A stretch of 64,000 bases of DNA from Phycisphaerales bacterium (GCA_020852515.1 JADZAS010000002.1:186001-250000); one strand, 5' to 3'. Shown: positions 53,488 to 64,000, counted from the stretch's first letter. Made by a program: numbers and translations. Notes: generated by a model not told the origin, from the letters alone.

Positions 53488-54795
53488 ATGGCTGAAGATC
53501 AGCACAACCCGATTCCGCCGGGCGGCGATCCGGGGCCGATCCGCCGGCCGGCCGAGGCCGGGCGCCCGTTCGCGCCGACGACGACCGCCGATGACGAGTT
53601 CGATCCCGCCAACCGTTCGCTTGCCAGCGCGCTGCGCATCTCCTTTATTGCGCTGCAGGTGGTCATGGTCGTCCTCGTGGCGATGTACTTCTTCTCAGGC
53701 CTGCGCCAGGTGCCCGAGCAGTCGCGCGGCCTGCGGCTGCTCTTCGGCCGGCTGCAGGACGCGACGCCGCTCGAAGCGGGCGGCTATTTCGTCTGGCCCT
53801 ATCCGATCGGCGATTTCATCCTCGTGCCCAGTTCGCAGCAGTCGGTCGAAGTCGATGACGCCTTCTGGCCGCAGTTGAGCGAACTGCAGAAGGCCAAGCC
53901 CTTCACGAGCCTGACCGAAACGGAAAAGTTCACCCTCGTGCCCGGCAAGGACGGCTCGGTCATCACCGCCGACCACAACCTCGCACACACGAAGTGGAAC
54001 GTGCAGTATCGCATCGTTGACGCCCGCCAGAACCAGGAGACGGTTCCGCTGTCGATGAACGATCCTCTGGTTCGCAGCGCCGTCGAGCGAGCGGTCGTGC
54101 TCGGCGCTGCTGAGACCACGCTCGACGAGATCATCCAGTCGCGCGACCGGCTCAGCGGAAAGGTGAAGGCGTACGCGCAGGAGTTTCTCGATCGCATTCA
54201 GTGCGGCATCGAAATCTCGACGGCCACCTACGACGCCTACCCGCCGGTGCCCGCGCAGGCCAGTTACGAGCGCGTTAACCAGGCGCACGTCGAAGCCGCG
54301 CAGGGCAAGGTCGAGGCGGAGCGCAGGGCCAGCGAGATTCTCAACGCCATGGCCGGGCCGGCCCACCAGCGGCTCAGCGCGCTCATCAGCGAGTATGACC
54401 AGTTGCTCGCACAGGCAAAGATTGACGCCGACAAACGATCGGCAGCCGAAGCGAAACTGCAGGAGATCGACGACCTGCTGATGAGCGACGCCGTCGGCGG
54501 CAAGGTGGCAACGATCATCGGCACCGCCCGGAGCGATCGCGGCGAACTCGTGTCGGCGTTCCGCAGCGATCTCGCCCGCTTCAACGCCTGGATCGACCGC
54601 TATGAAGAAAATCCCGACCTGGCGACGGCGCTGCTCTGGTCGGAGATGATGATCAACATTTCGACCAAGGACCTCGAATGGTTCAGCATCGCGCCCGGCA
54701 CGACGCTGATCGACATTGAAACCAACCCCGATCCCGAGCGGGCCCGGCGCATCAAGAGCCAGGAGTACTTGAAGCCCGGCCAGTCGCGTCCCTGA
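53488..54795 (+). CDS. HflK-like SPFH protein
   Basis: 435 aa. Pro/Gly-rich cytosolic N-terminus (1-40), as in HflK; one membrane helix (about 50-70); then an SPFH domain starting 'QVPEQSRGLRLLFGRLQDATPLEAGGYFVWPYPIGDFILVPSSQQSVEVDDAF' and continuing 'NLAHTKWNVQYRIVDARQNQE'. A helical part follows ('AAQGKVEAERRASEILNAMAGPAHQRLSALISEYDQLLAQAKIDADKRSAAEAKLQEI'). It is the third SPFH protein in a row and differs from the first by having a single helix. It lies 40 bases before the ABC ATPase. Confidence 0.88.
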   Translation: MAEDQHNPIPPGGDPGPIRRPAEAGRPFAPTTTADDEFDPANRSLASALRISFIALQVVMVVLVAMYFFSGLRQVPEQSRGLRLLFGRLQDATPLEAGGYFVWPYPIGDFILVPSSQQSVEVDDAFWPQLSELQKAKPFTSLTETEKFTLVPGKDGSVITADHNLAHTKWNVQYRIVDARQNQETVPLSMNDPLVRSAVERAVVLGAAETTLDEIIQSRDRLSGKVKAYAQEFLDRIQCGIEISTATYDAYPPVPAQASYERVNQAHVEAAQGKVEAERRASEILNAMAGPAHQRLSALISEYDQLLAQAKIDADKRSAAEAKLQEIDDLLMSDAVGGKVATIIGTARSDRGELVSAFRSDLARFNAWIDRYEENPDLATALLWSEMMINISTKDLEWFSIAPGTTLIDIETNPDPERARRIKSQEYLKPGQSRP

Positions 54796-54835
54796 TTCCC
54801 ATCCCGCGCCAGTCCGCGGCGAGAGCGCAGTGCAG

Positions 54836-56077
54836 ATGAGACCTGTCGATTCCACATCTCGAACTCCGGTCGTCCTCGCGCAGGGCCTGACCAAAGTTTT
54901 CTCCGACTTCTGGCTCCGCGCGCAGGTCCGGGCCGTGGACAATCTCGATCTGCGCATCGAGCCGGGGCAGATTTTCGGGCTCATCGGGCCCAACGGCTCG
55001 GGCAAGAGCACGACGATCAAGATGATCCTCGGCCTGCTGCACAAAACCTCGGGCCGGCTTTCGGTGCTGGGCAAGCAGCCTTCGGACATCGCCGCCAAGA
55101 AGCGCATCGGCTACCTGCCGGAAGAGTCGTACCTCTATCAGTTCCTGAACTCGCGCGAGACGCTGGACTTCTACGCCAAGTTGTTCGGCTACCCACGCGC
55201 CATCCGGCGCCGGCGCATCGATGAACTGCTTGAGATGGTCGGGCTCGACGCCGTGGCCCATCGCCCCGTCGGCCAGTTTTCCAAGGGCATGCAGCGCCGC
55301 GTGGGCATCGCGCAGGCGCTCATCAACGACCCCGAGTTTCTCATCCTCGACGAACCCACCTCGGGCCTGGACCCGCTGGGCATTCGGCAGGTCAAGGACC
55401 TCATCATCGATCTTGGCAAGCGCGGCAAGACGATCCTTCTCAGTTCGCACCTGCTCTCCGAGGTCGAAGATGTGTGCGACTCGATGACGATTCTCTATGG
55501 CGGCAAGAAGCGAGCCGAAGGCACGCGCGACGAGTTGCTCACCGCCGACGATCGCACGATCATCGAAACCGAAGCGCTCTCGCAAACGCAGGCCGACGAG
55601 ATTGCCGAGTTCATCGAGCAGAAGGAAGGCCGGCGGATCATCCGCGTGGCGCCGGCTCGACAGAGCCTCGAGTCGCTGTTCATGTCCATCGTCGAGAAGG
55701 CCCAGGCCGAACGCGTGAAGACCTCCGGCGCCGGGCGCGGCGGGCCGACGGCGGCGTTCCTGCGGGGCGTCGAGCCGGACGCCGAGCGGAGCGGCGACAA
55801 GGTCATCGCCGATCTGATGAAAGAGCCCGAGGTTCCCGCCGCGTCTCGGGCCGAGCGCCCCGCGGCCGATCAACCGCGCCAGGCGGGCGAGCCGAATCAG
55901 TCGGTCCTCGACTCGCTCGTGGACGGCGGCCAGGCCCCGGCCGCGCGGCAGGGCGACCGGAGCAAAGCGCCGGCTCCCAAGCGGGAAGCCCCTGCGGAAG
56001 ACGTTGATCGCTCCGTCCTTGATTCGCTGATGGGCGGCTCGCAGGAATCGCCCGGCGAGAGCCGCGAGGAGAGGTGA
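54836..56077 (+). CDS. ABC transporter ATP-binding protein with repeated C-terminal motif
   Basis: 413 aa from the ATG at 54836; a GTG six bases earlier is possible. The ATPase domain is complete: Walker A 'GPNGSGKST' (51-59), Q-loop region 'IGYLPEESYLY', signature 'FSKGMQRRVGIAQAL' (a degenerate LSGGQ), Walker B 'LILDEPTSGLD' and H-loop 'SSHLLSEVED'. A disordered tail of about 110 residues carries the hexapeptide SVLDSL twice (356-361 and 393-398) and a similar 'VIADLM'. These look like docking motifs, possibly for a neighbour in the operon. Next gene starts 4 bases after the stop. Confidence 0.92.
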   Translation: MRPVDSTSRTPVVLAQGLTKVFSDFWLRAQVRAVDNLDLRIEPGQIFGLIGPNGSGKSTTIKMILGLLHKTSGRLSVLGKQPSDIAAKKRIGYLPEESYLYQFLNSRETLDFYAKLFGYPRAIRRRRIDELLEMVGLDAVAHRPVGQFSKGMQRRVGIAQALINDPEFLILDEPTSGLDPLGIRQVKDLIIDLGKRGKTILLSSHLLSEVEDVCDSMTILYGGKKRAEGTRDELLTADDRTIIETEALSQTQADEIAEFIEQKEGRRIIRVAPARQSLESLFMSIVEKAQAERVKTSGAGRGGPTAAFLRGVEPDAERSGDKVIADLMKEPEVPAASRAERPAADQPRQAGEPNQSVLDSLVDGGQAPAARQGDRSKAPAPKREAPAEDVDRSVLDSLMGGSQESPGESREER

Positions 56078-56081
56078 TCGC

Positions 56082-58097
56082 ATGATCGACCGTCTCTTCG
56101 AGTTGCTTACTCGCCTGAATCTGCTCCAGCAGAGCCTGCGGTTCAAAATTGTCGCGACCGCGCTTGGCCTGGTGGCGGTAACGATTATCGCCATCTTGGC
56201 CGCGCGCACCGATCTCGCCTGGATGCCCGAGACGCTTTCGAGCAACTTGGTGAGCAGCGCCGTCATCGGCGCGCTGGCGGTGGTCGGTGTCATCTGGCTG
56301 GGCCGCACGCTTTCGGCTGCGGCCATCGGCGTCGTCGCCCTGCCGTTCTGGTTCGTCTTTCGAATGCTCGGCATGGAACTCTGGGCCCAGATTGCGCTGG
56401 GCATCGGCTCGCTGAGCATTCTCTTCGTGCTGCTGCTCCAGGTTGCCCGGCTCATGCTCGCGGCCCCGATCGGCCCGCTGGCGGTCGCGCGGCTTGTGCT
56501 CGATGAAGCCGTGCGCATGAAACTCGCGCTGGTCTTCATCGTCCTGCTCATCATCTACATTCCCTTCCTCGCCACCCAGCTCGACACGCACGAGCGCCTG
56601 CAGTACCGCGTGCAGACGTTTCTCAGTTACGGCACGGGTGTGAGTTACGCGCTGCTGGCGGTCATGACCGTCTTCCTCTCCACCGCGACCGTCGCATTCG
56701 AGCAGCGCGACAAGCAGATCTTTCAGATCGTCAGCAAGCCGCTGAGCCGCTTCAAATACCTCATCGGCAAGTGGATCGGCGTCGCGGTGCTCAACGGCCT
56801 GCTGCTGCTCATGACCGGAGGCGCCATCTTCTGGTTCACCCAGTACCTGCGCACGCAGCCGGCCATGGACAGCTTCGACGAGATGGCCGTCACCGAGCAG
56901 GTGCTCACCTCGCGCATCGGCGTGCGACCGACCGTGCCGGATTTTCGCGAAGAAGCCAAGGCGCGAGCGGCCCAGCGGGCGGATGAGGATCCCGAACTCA
57001 AGGACAATCCCACCGCCATCGCCAATCTCGCCAATGAGATGCTCAGCGAACTCCAGTCGCAGATGCTCTCGATTCCGCCCGGCGAATACCGCGAGTACCT
57101 CTTCGAAAACGTCACGCCGATTTCTCGGAGCTTCAAGACCACCGTTCACTTCGACGGCGAGCCGATCGTGGTGCCCTCGCGCATCCAGTCGCCGTTTGAC
57201 TTGATGGTCAGGAGCGAAGACGGCGAGACCTTTTACGTTCCCCAGACGCCGTCCCAGCCGGGCCAGTTTCAGCTCGGCTTCGCGGAAGACGCGACGCTCA
57301 TTCGCTTCATCCCTCCCGATTCGCAGCAGACGTTTCCGAATCCGCTGCGCGAGGGTCAGACGGTGCGCATCGAGTACTACCCGGAGAACGCGCTGACGCT
57401 TCGCTACAAGCTGAACTCCGGCCAGGACATGCCCGATGTCTCGGTGCCGATCACGATCTGGCTGGAAGGCAACGTCATCATGCCGCAGGAAGCGGTGCTC
57501 GTGCAGACGCAGAACGTGATGATCCCCGCAGGATTCGTAAGTGACGATCACACGCTCAGCGTGCGCATCGCCAACGGCAACATGAACACGGGGCAGGTGT
57601 ACGGCGAGACGATCACCATCCCGTGGGACGGCCTCGAGATCATGTACAAAGTGGACACGTTCGAGGCGAACTACTTCCGCGCCATGCTCATCATCTGGCT
57701 CAAACTCGGCTTCCTCGCCATGCTCGGAATTGCGGCAGCCACGTTTGCGAGTTTCCCGGTCGCGTGCCTGCTGGCGTTTACGATCTTCTTTGGCGCCGAG
57801 TCGGCGCCGTTCCTGGCCGCGTCGCTGGAGAACTTTGACAAGGTCGATCCCGTAACCAAAGAGCGGTACTACTTCAACACGGTCATCTGGCAGATCGCCT
57901 CGGCGATGCAGTGGCTGCTGCGGCAATACGGCAGCGTCCGGCCGACGCAGAACCTTATCGAGGGCCGCCATGTCTCGTGGACGGTGGTGTCGCAGACCTT
58001 TGTCTGGATCACCGTGCTGTGGACCGGCCTCACCGCCTTCGTGGGATGGGTGATCTTCCGGGCTCGGCAACTGGCCATCTACTCGGGGCACGCATGA
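56082..58097 (+). CDS. Large ABC-2 type permease with external domain
   Basis: 671 aa with strong GAGGAGAGGTG ribosome site. Six helices in the first 260 residues ('FKIVATALGLVAVTIIAILAA', ...), including 'EQRDKQIFQIVSKPLSRFKYLIGKWIGVAVLNGLLLLMTGG', the block shared with the permease at 48768-50063. Residues of about 270-520 form a large external beta-rich domain; three helices follow at the C-terminus. It partners the ATPase upstream. Its stop overlaps the next ATG (ATGA at 58094-58097). Substrate unknown. Confidence 0.85.
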   Translation: MIDRLFELLTRLNLLQQSLRFKIVATALGLVAVTIIAILAARTDLAWMPETLSSNLVSSAVIGALAVVGVIWLGRTLSAAAIGVVALPFWFVFRMLGMELWAQIALGIGSLSILFVLLLQVARLMLAAPIGPLAVARLVLDEAVRMKLALVFIVLLIIYIPFLATQLDTHERLQYRVQTFLSYGTGVSYALLAVMTVFLSTATVAFEQRDKQIFQIVSKPLSRFKYLIGKWIGVAVLNGLLLLMTGGAIFWFTQYLRTQPAMDSFDEMAVTEQVLTSRIGVRPTVPDFREEAKARAAQRADEDPELKDNPTAIANLANEMLSELQSQMLSIPPGEYREYLFENVTPISRSFKTTVHFDGEPIVVPSRIQSPFDLMVRSEDGETFYVPQTPSQPGQFQLGFAEDATLIRFIPPDSQQTFPNPLREGQTVRIEYYPENALTLRYKLNSGQDMPDVSVPITIWLEGNVIMPQEAVLVQTQNVMIPAGFVSDDHTLSVRIANGNMNTGQVYGETITIPWDGLEIMYKVDTFEANYFRAMLIIWLKLGFLAMLGIAAATFASFPVACLLAFTIFFGAESAPFLAASLENFDKVDPVTKERYYFNTVIWQIASAMQWLLRQYGSVRPTQNLIEGRHVSWTVVSQTFVWITVLWTGLTAFVGWVIFRARQLAIYSGHA

Positions 58098-60028
58098 GAC
58101 GCGACCGCTGGATTCAGATCATCGCCGGCGTGGTCATGCTCGCCTCGCTGCTGGGCGCGGGCTGGCTCATGCCGGCCATCAACGCCTCGGCGTCTGATGC
58201 GCAGTTGAAGTACACCGACGAAGCAGCGGCCGGCGCGCCGGCGCCGGTGGTCGTGGCGCAGAGCATCGGAGTGGTGCGCGGCATCATCGCCAACTACCTC
58301 TGGATCCGTGCCGACAAACTCAAGGAAGACGGCAAGTTCTTCGAGGCCTACCAGCTCAGCCGGTGGATCACCCAACTCCAGCCGCGCTACGCCTCGGTGT
58401 GGCAGTTCCAGGCGTGGAACATGGCCTACAACATCTCGGTGGCCACGCACACGCCGCAGGAGCGCTGGCAGTGGGTGCGCGATGGCATTCAGTTGCTGCG
58501 CAACTACGGCATCCGCTACAACCCCAGCGAGATGATGCTCTATCGCGAACTGGCGTGGTTCTTCCTCCACAAGATCGCCGGCAACACCGACGACGCCAAC
58601 AAGTACTACAAACAGCAGCTCGCCGATGAGTGGCAGGGCCTGCTCAGCGAACCGCCTTATTCGTTCGAGGGCCGCAAGGAGGCCATCAAGACCATCGCCG
58701 ACGCCCCCGAGCGCTGGGACCGCGTCGTCGAGATGCAGCCGGCCGCAGCGGCGCTGCTCGAAGACCTCTACGCGGCGGGCTTCGAACTCGACGAGCGTCT
58801 CCTTCGCACCATCGAGTCCACGCGGGCGCTGGTTTCCAGCCCCGTCGCCAAGGCTTCGGGCATGGCCGAGCAGTTCGCGCAGGTGACCGACGCCAGCCGG
58901 CTTTCGCCCCAGGGCCTGGCGGTGCGGCAACTGCAGCCGGCGCTGACGAACGAAGCGTACAAAGACGCCTGGCCGCTGGTCATCGCCTACACCCGCAAGC
59001 GCATCCTCAAAGACGTCTACAACATGGACCCGGCCTACATGCTGCAGTTCATGGAGGAGTTCGGCCCGCTCGACTGGCGCTCGCCCTCGGCCCATTCGCT
59101 CTACTGGGCCGCCGTCGGCGTCGAGCGCGGCCTGACGCGCCGCGAGCAGAACAAGTTCGACCGCGTCAACACCGACCGCATCCTCTTTCACTCCGAGCAG
59201 GCGCTCAAGCGCGACGGGCGCATCTTCTATGACTTCGTCTCAAAAGAGATCTCGCACGGCCCCGACCTGCGATTCGTGCCTTTCTACGAGCACACCTACG
59301 TGCTCATGAACCAGCGCCTCATCGACGAGTGGGGCATCGGCACGCCGGCGACATTCATCGACGGCTATCGCAACTTCCTCATCGACAGCGTGCGCGAAGC
59401 GTACATGTTCGGCGACCACGAGCGGGCCCAGGAGATCTACGCGCGCCTGCGCAACGATGAGAAGTTCTTCCAGCCCGAGCATCCGGACCGGTTCGAGGCG
59501 CCGCTGGAATCGTTCATCATGAACGAAACGGCCGACCGCTGGTCGTCGATCAGCGTCGCCCGCAACGACTGCATCGCCCTGCTCGCTGCGGCGTTCCGCT
59601 TCGGCCTGGGCCGGGGCGACCAGCAGACGTTCAATCGCAACGTCCGCATGGCCCGCGCCATCTATGACAACTTCTACAAGGACGTCGGCAATCGCGAGAC
59701 CATCCTCACGCCCGGCGAGGGCCGCCTCACATTTGAATGGGATGACATGCTGCTGCAGGCGTTCCAGATGGTCATGACTGACGGCATCTCAACCATGGGT
59801 GAGCGCATGGCCGTCTGGGAGCGGGCAGACAACAGCCTCAAACTCAGGGTCTACGACAACATCCTCACCGCCCTGCAGGACAACTTCCAGCGAAGCGGCC
59901 TGACCGACCGGATGACGCTCGACCAGGCCTTCCCGCCGCCCGAGGGGCTCGAAGCCTACCGCCTTCAGAAGCAGCAGGAAGCCCAGAGCCAGCCCCAGGG
60001 TCCGACGCTTCCCATCGAGCGCAAGTAA
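58094..60028 (+). CDS. Membrane-anchored helical-repeat protein of the SPFH/ABC operon
   Basis: The start is the ATG overlapping the permease stop (644 aa). A single anchor (7-27, 'IQIIAGVVMLASLLGAGWLMP'), then an external, almost entirely alpha-helical region with TPR-like character ('ANYLWIRADKLKEDGKFFEAYQLSRWITQLQPRYASVWQFQAWNMAYNISV', 'RAQEIYARLRNDEKFF'). The C-terminus is Gln/Pro-rich. The tight coupling to the permease suggests it is part of the exporter complex, for example a periplasmic scaffold. No characterised family is recognised. Confidence 0.75.
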   Translation: MRRDRWIQIIAGVVMLASLLGAGWLMPAINASASDAQLKYTDEAAAGAPAPVVVAQSIGVVRGIIANYLWIRADKLKEDGKFFEAYQLSRWITQLQPRYASVWQFQAWNMAYNISVATHTPQERWQWVRDGIQLLRNYGIRYNPSEMMLYRELAWFFLHKIAGNTDDANKYYKQQLADEWQGLLSEPPYSFEGRKEAIKTIADAPERWDRVVEMQPAAAALLEDLYAAGFELDERLLRTIESTRALVSSPVAKASGMAEQFAQVTDASRLSPQGLAVRQLQPALTNEAYKDAWPLVIAYTRKRILKDVYNMDPAYMLQFMEEFGPLDWRSPSAHSLYWAAVGVERGLTRREQNKFDRVNTDRILFHSEQALKRDGRIFYDFVSKEISHGPDLRFVPFYEHTYVLMNQRLIDEWGIGTPATFIDGYRNFLIDSVREAYMFGDHERAQEIYARLRNDEKFFQPEHPDRFEAPLESFIMNETADRWSSISVARNDCIALLAAAFRFGLGRGDQQTFNRNVRMARAIYDNFYKDVGNRETILTPGEGRLTFEWDDMLLQAFQMVMTDGISTMGERMAVWERADNSLKLRVYDNILTALQDNFQRSGLTDRMTLDQAFPPPEGLEAYRLQKQQEAQSQPQGPTLPIERK

Positions 60029-60232
60029 TCTCTCGGTGCCGTGGTCCAGAGTGAGGCTCTGCGACCGGCGGGCCACGCCGTCTCGCGGAACGCGTGTCAC
60101 AGCGGGCGGGGTGTTCCTGCACCGTTGCGTGGCCTGCGCTCGCAGAGCCTCGCTTGATCACAGCACCCCGTGGCGCGCGCGGCTCTATCATTGGGCGGTG
60201 GAAATACCAGCACATCAGCGAAAGCGCGGCTC

Positions 60233-61399
60233 ATGCCCGATCTGAGCGTCTGTATCAATGGCATGCGGTTCCCGAACCCTTTTGTGATCGCCTCTGGCCC
60301 GCCGGGGACGAACGCCAACGTCATCGGCCGCGCCTACGACGAAGGCTGGGGCGGCGTGGTGTGCAAAACCGTCTGCCTCGACGCCGAGTCGATCATCAAC
60401 GTCAGCCCGCGCTACGCGCACCTGCGCGCTGCGGATTCCGATGAGATCATGGGCTGGGAGAATATCGAACTCATCAGCGACCGGCCCTTCGAAACCTGGC
60501 TCGACGAGTTCAGGCGCATCAAGGATCTTTATCCGCAGCGCCCGCTCATCGCTTCGGTGATGGAAGAGTGCGCGCGCGACCGCTGGGTCGAGATTATCCA
60601 GCGCTGCGACGAGATGGGTGTGGATGGCTTTGAACTCAACCTCTCGTGCCCACACGGCCTGCCCGAGCGGCACATGGGCCAGGCGATGGGCCAGGACCCG
60701 GAGATTGTGCGGGAGGTGTGCCAGTGGGCCCGCAGCGCCACGCGCAAGCCCATCTGGGCCAAGATGACGCCCAACATCACGAGCATCGTCGAGCCGGCCC
60801 GCGCGGCTCTGGAGGCAGGATGCGACGGCATCACCGCCATCAACACCATCCTTTGCGTCATGGGCGTCGACCTGGAGACGCTTCGTCCCCTCCCCACCGT
60901 GGAGGGATATTCGGAGGCCGGCGGGTACTCGTCCAAGGCCATCCGGCCCATTGCGCTGCGCATGGTGATGGAGACCGCCCGGCTGGTCGCCGCTGATTTC
61001 CCCGCGGCGACGGTCAGCGCCGCGGGCGGCGTCGAGAGCGGCGATGACGCGGTGCAGTTCATCCTCCTCGGCGCCGGGACGGTGCAGGTGTGCACGGGCG
61101 TGATGAAGTTCGGCTATCGCATGATCCGGCCGATGCTCGACGACCTGCGGGCCTTCATGGACCAGCATGGATTTGAGACCGTGGATGAGTTCCGCGGCCG
61201 GAGCCTGCCCTACTTTACCACCCACGCCGATCTCGTCTCGCGCCAGGCGGCGGCCCGCGCGGCCCGGGGGGGCGAGGGGCAGCCGGCCGAGACCGGGGGT
61301 CGCGACGACCGCTGGCAGGCGGACCGCCTCGTGGAGCAGTCCCGGGCTCTCTCGTCGCAGGAGCCCGACCCGGCACTGACCCGCGGCCCCTCCCAATAA
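60233..61399 (+). CDS. PreA-like dihydropyrimidine dehydrogenase subunit lacking the ferredoxin domain
   Basis: The start is set at the ATG at 60233 (388 aa). The FMN-binding TIM barrel of PreA/dihydroorotate dehydrogenase type is clear: 'FPNPFVIASGPPGTNANVIGRAYDEGWGGVVCKTVCLD', 'NVSPRYAHLR', 'GFELNLSCPHGLPERHMGQAMGQDPEIV' with the active-site Cys, 'IWAKMTPNIT', 'GYSSKAIRPIALRMV' and 'LLGAGTVQVCTGVM.GY'. E. coli PreA then has two [4Fe-4S] clusters; here the last 55 residues contain no Cys and are low-complexity, so electrons must arrive another way. No preT neighbour. A reductive pyrimidine role is likely but unproven. Confidence 0.85.
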   Translation: MPDLSVCINGMRFPNPFVIASGPPGTNANVIGRAYDEGWGGVVCKTVCLDAESIINVSPRYAHLRAADSDEIMGWENIELISDRPFETWLDEFRRIKDLYPQRPLIASVMEECARDRWVEIIQRCDEMGVDGFELNLSCPHGLPERHMGQAMGQDPEIVREVCQWARSATRKPIWAKMTPNITSIVEPARAALEAGCDGITAINTILCVMGVDLETLRPLPTVEGYSEAGGYSSKAIRPIALRMVMETARLVAADFPAATVSAAGGVESGDDAVQFILLGAGTVQVCTGVMKFGYRMIRPMLDDLRAFMDQHGFETVDEFRGRSLPYFTTHADLVSRQAAARAARGGEGQPAETGGRDDRWQADRLVEQSRALSSQEPDPALTRGPSQ

Positions 61400-61484
61400 C
61401 GGTTGGGAAAGCGAGCGCGGCGGACCAACCTACAATCCCACTTGCCGGCCGGCCGCGCCAGGCCGATACTACTTCCCAGCACCA

Positions 61485-61862
61485 ATGTCCCGACTCGACC
61501 GCTCAACCCGACCTCTGCCCACCTCGCTGGCGACGCTCGCCGCGCTGGTGGCGATCCTGGCGGCGGCCTCAAGCCTGCCGGACGGAGCGGTCATCGAGCG
61601 ATCGCGCGGCTGGATCATCCGGCCGATCGACGGTGACGAACCTGGTTCGACGGGCGGAAGGTCGCTGACCGACTGCCTCGCGCAGGCGGCGCGGCACCTG
61701 CTGGGCGCCCGCGCGGAACTGACAGTCGCGCTCGCGCCGCTGCACGTGGTTCAATCGGGCCGGGTCACGGCGACGCTCGCCGCCGTGCCTGAGAGTTGCT
61801 GCTGGCCGCCCGAGCGGCGAGTGCTTGTGACCCACCTCGCGCTGCCTCCCCCGCTGGCGTGA
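61485..61862 (+). CDS. Small exported-type protein upstream of secA
   Basis: 125 aa, no recognised family. The N-terminus (basic, then 13-30 'SLATLAALVAILAAASSLPDG') looks like a signal or anchor; the rest is mixed, with 'DCLAQAARHLLGARAELTVALAPLHVV' and a short C-terminus ending 'LALPPPLA' just before the stop. It lies 118 bases before secA on the same strand, and a stable hairpin lies between. A TACAAT box stands 49 bases ahead. Size, signal-like start and Pro-rich end recall secretion monitors such as SecM, but none of the known arrest motifs is present. It could also be an ordinary secreted protein. Confidence 0.5.
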   Translation: MSRLDRSTRPLPTSLATLAALVAILAAASSLPDGAVIERSRGWIIRPIDGDEPGSTGGRSLTDCLAQAARHLLGARAELTVALAPLHVVQSGRVTATLAAVPESCCWPPERRVLVTHLALPPPLA

Positions 61863-61871
61863 TGACGCGTT

Positions 61872-61917
61872 GCCGGCATGGCGCTGCGCCTTTTGCGCGC
61901 AGCCGCTGGGCGCCGGC
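61872..61917 (+). promoter_or_regulatory. Two-tier hairpin between the small ORF and secA
   Basis: Outer arms GCCGGC (61872-61877 with 61912-61917) enclose an inner 7-bp stem GCTGCGC/GCGCAGC (61883-61889 with 61897-61903). It has no T tract after it, so it is not a normal terminator. The loop contains CCTT, complementary to AAGG of the secA ribosome site (61969-61973). Confidence 0.4.
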
Positions 61918-61980
61918 GTCGCCGCGAACCGTGCGCTCCGGTCGATTCATCACTCTCTGCAGCCAGTCAAGGATTTAAAC

Positions 61981-64000
<2,020 letters not shown>

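Overview
The window is GC-rich, densely coded bacterial chromosome. It most resembles a planctomycete of the class Phycisphaerae. That placement is an inference from gene content: a PEP-CTERM surface protein, a pseudopilin-like protein, a HAF-type repeat protein, CPECG zinc-ribbon membrane proteins, a tandem SPFH/ABC block and a ribosomal alpha operon without rpsD. No rRNA, tRNA, CRISPR array, prophage or intact insertion sequence was found.

Layout. 1-2254: two tandem proteins with the sequence hallmarks of GH56 hyaluronidases, the first cut by the window edge. 2432-6972: surface polysaccharide genes (O-antigen ligase-type protein, methyltransferase, two GT4 glycosyltransferases). 6985-12572 (minus): thiD with an exonuclease/phosphatase-like protein, then a FlgI-domain lipoprotein, queG and a phosphatase-like lipoprotein. 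12771-20920: xerD, a PEP-CTERM protein with its own terminator, a TPR/recX/lipoprotein/rhodanese run, a DUF481 protein and clpC. 21272-23338: two copies of a 262-bp multi-hairpin repeat bracketing a HAF-type secreted protein. 23467-30927: a glycosylasparaginase-like enzyme, an M16-like protein without the zinc motif, argS, an LmbE deacetylase, a TlpA thioredoxin and a fused aroDE. 31055-36240: HD-GYP-type protein, pseudopilin, scpB, hydantoinase-type amidohydrolase and map. 36366-40572: infA-rpmJ-rpsM-rpsK-rpoA-rplQ, then pheS. 40659-48625: small membrane and secreted proteins, including four with related zinc ribbons, a heavy-metal P-type ATPase and a cysteine-less FmdB relative. 48768-60028: an ABC permease divergent from a six-gene block (three SPFH proteins, ABC ATPase, second permease, membrane-anchored helical protein). 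60233-64000: a PreA-like enzyme, a small secreted-type ORF and secA (cut by the right edge).

The most interesting system is 48768-60028. Three different HflK/HflC-like SPFH proteins, one fused to seven predicted membrane helices, are coded with an ABC-2 exporter that appears to use two related permeases. The tight spacing and ATGA overlap point to one membrane complex whose substrate is unknown. Other notable points are the bacterial GH56-like pair, a possible secretion-monitor ORF ahead of secA, the multi-hairpin repeat, and genes whose -10 box lies 5-8 bases before the ATG (argS, pheS, pseudopilin), which implies leaderless mRNAs.
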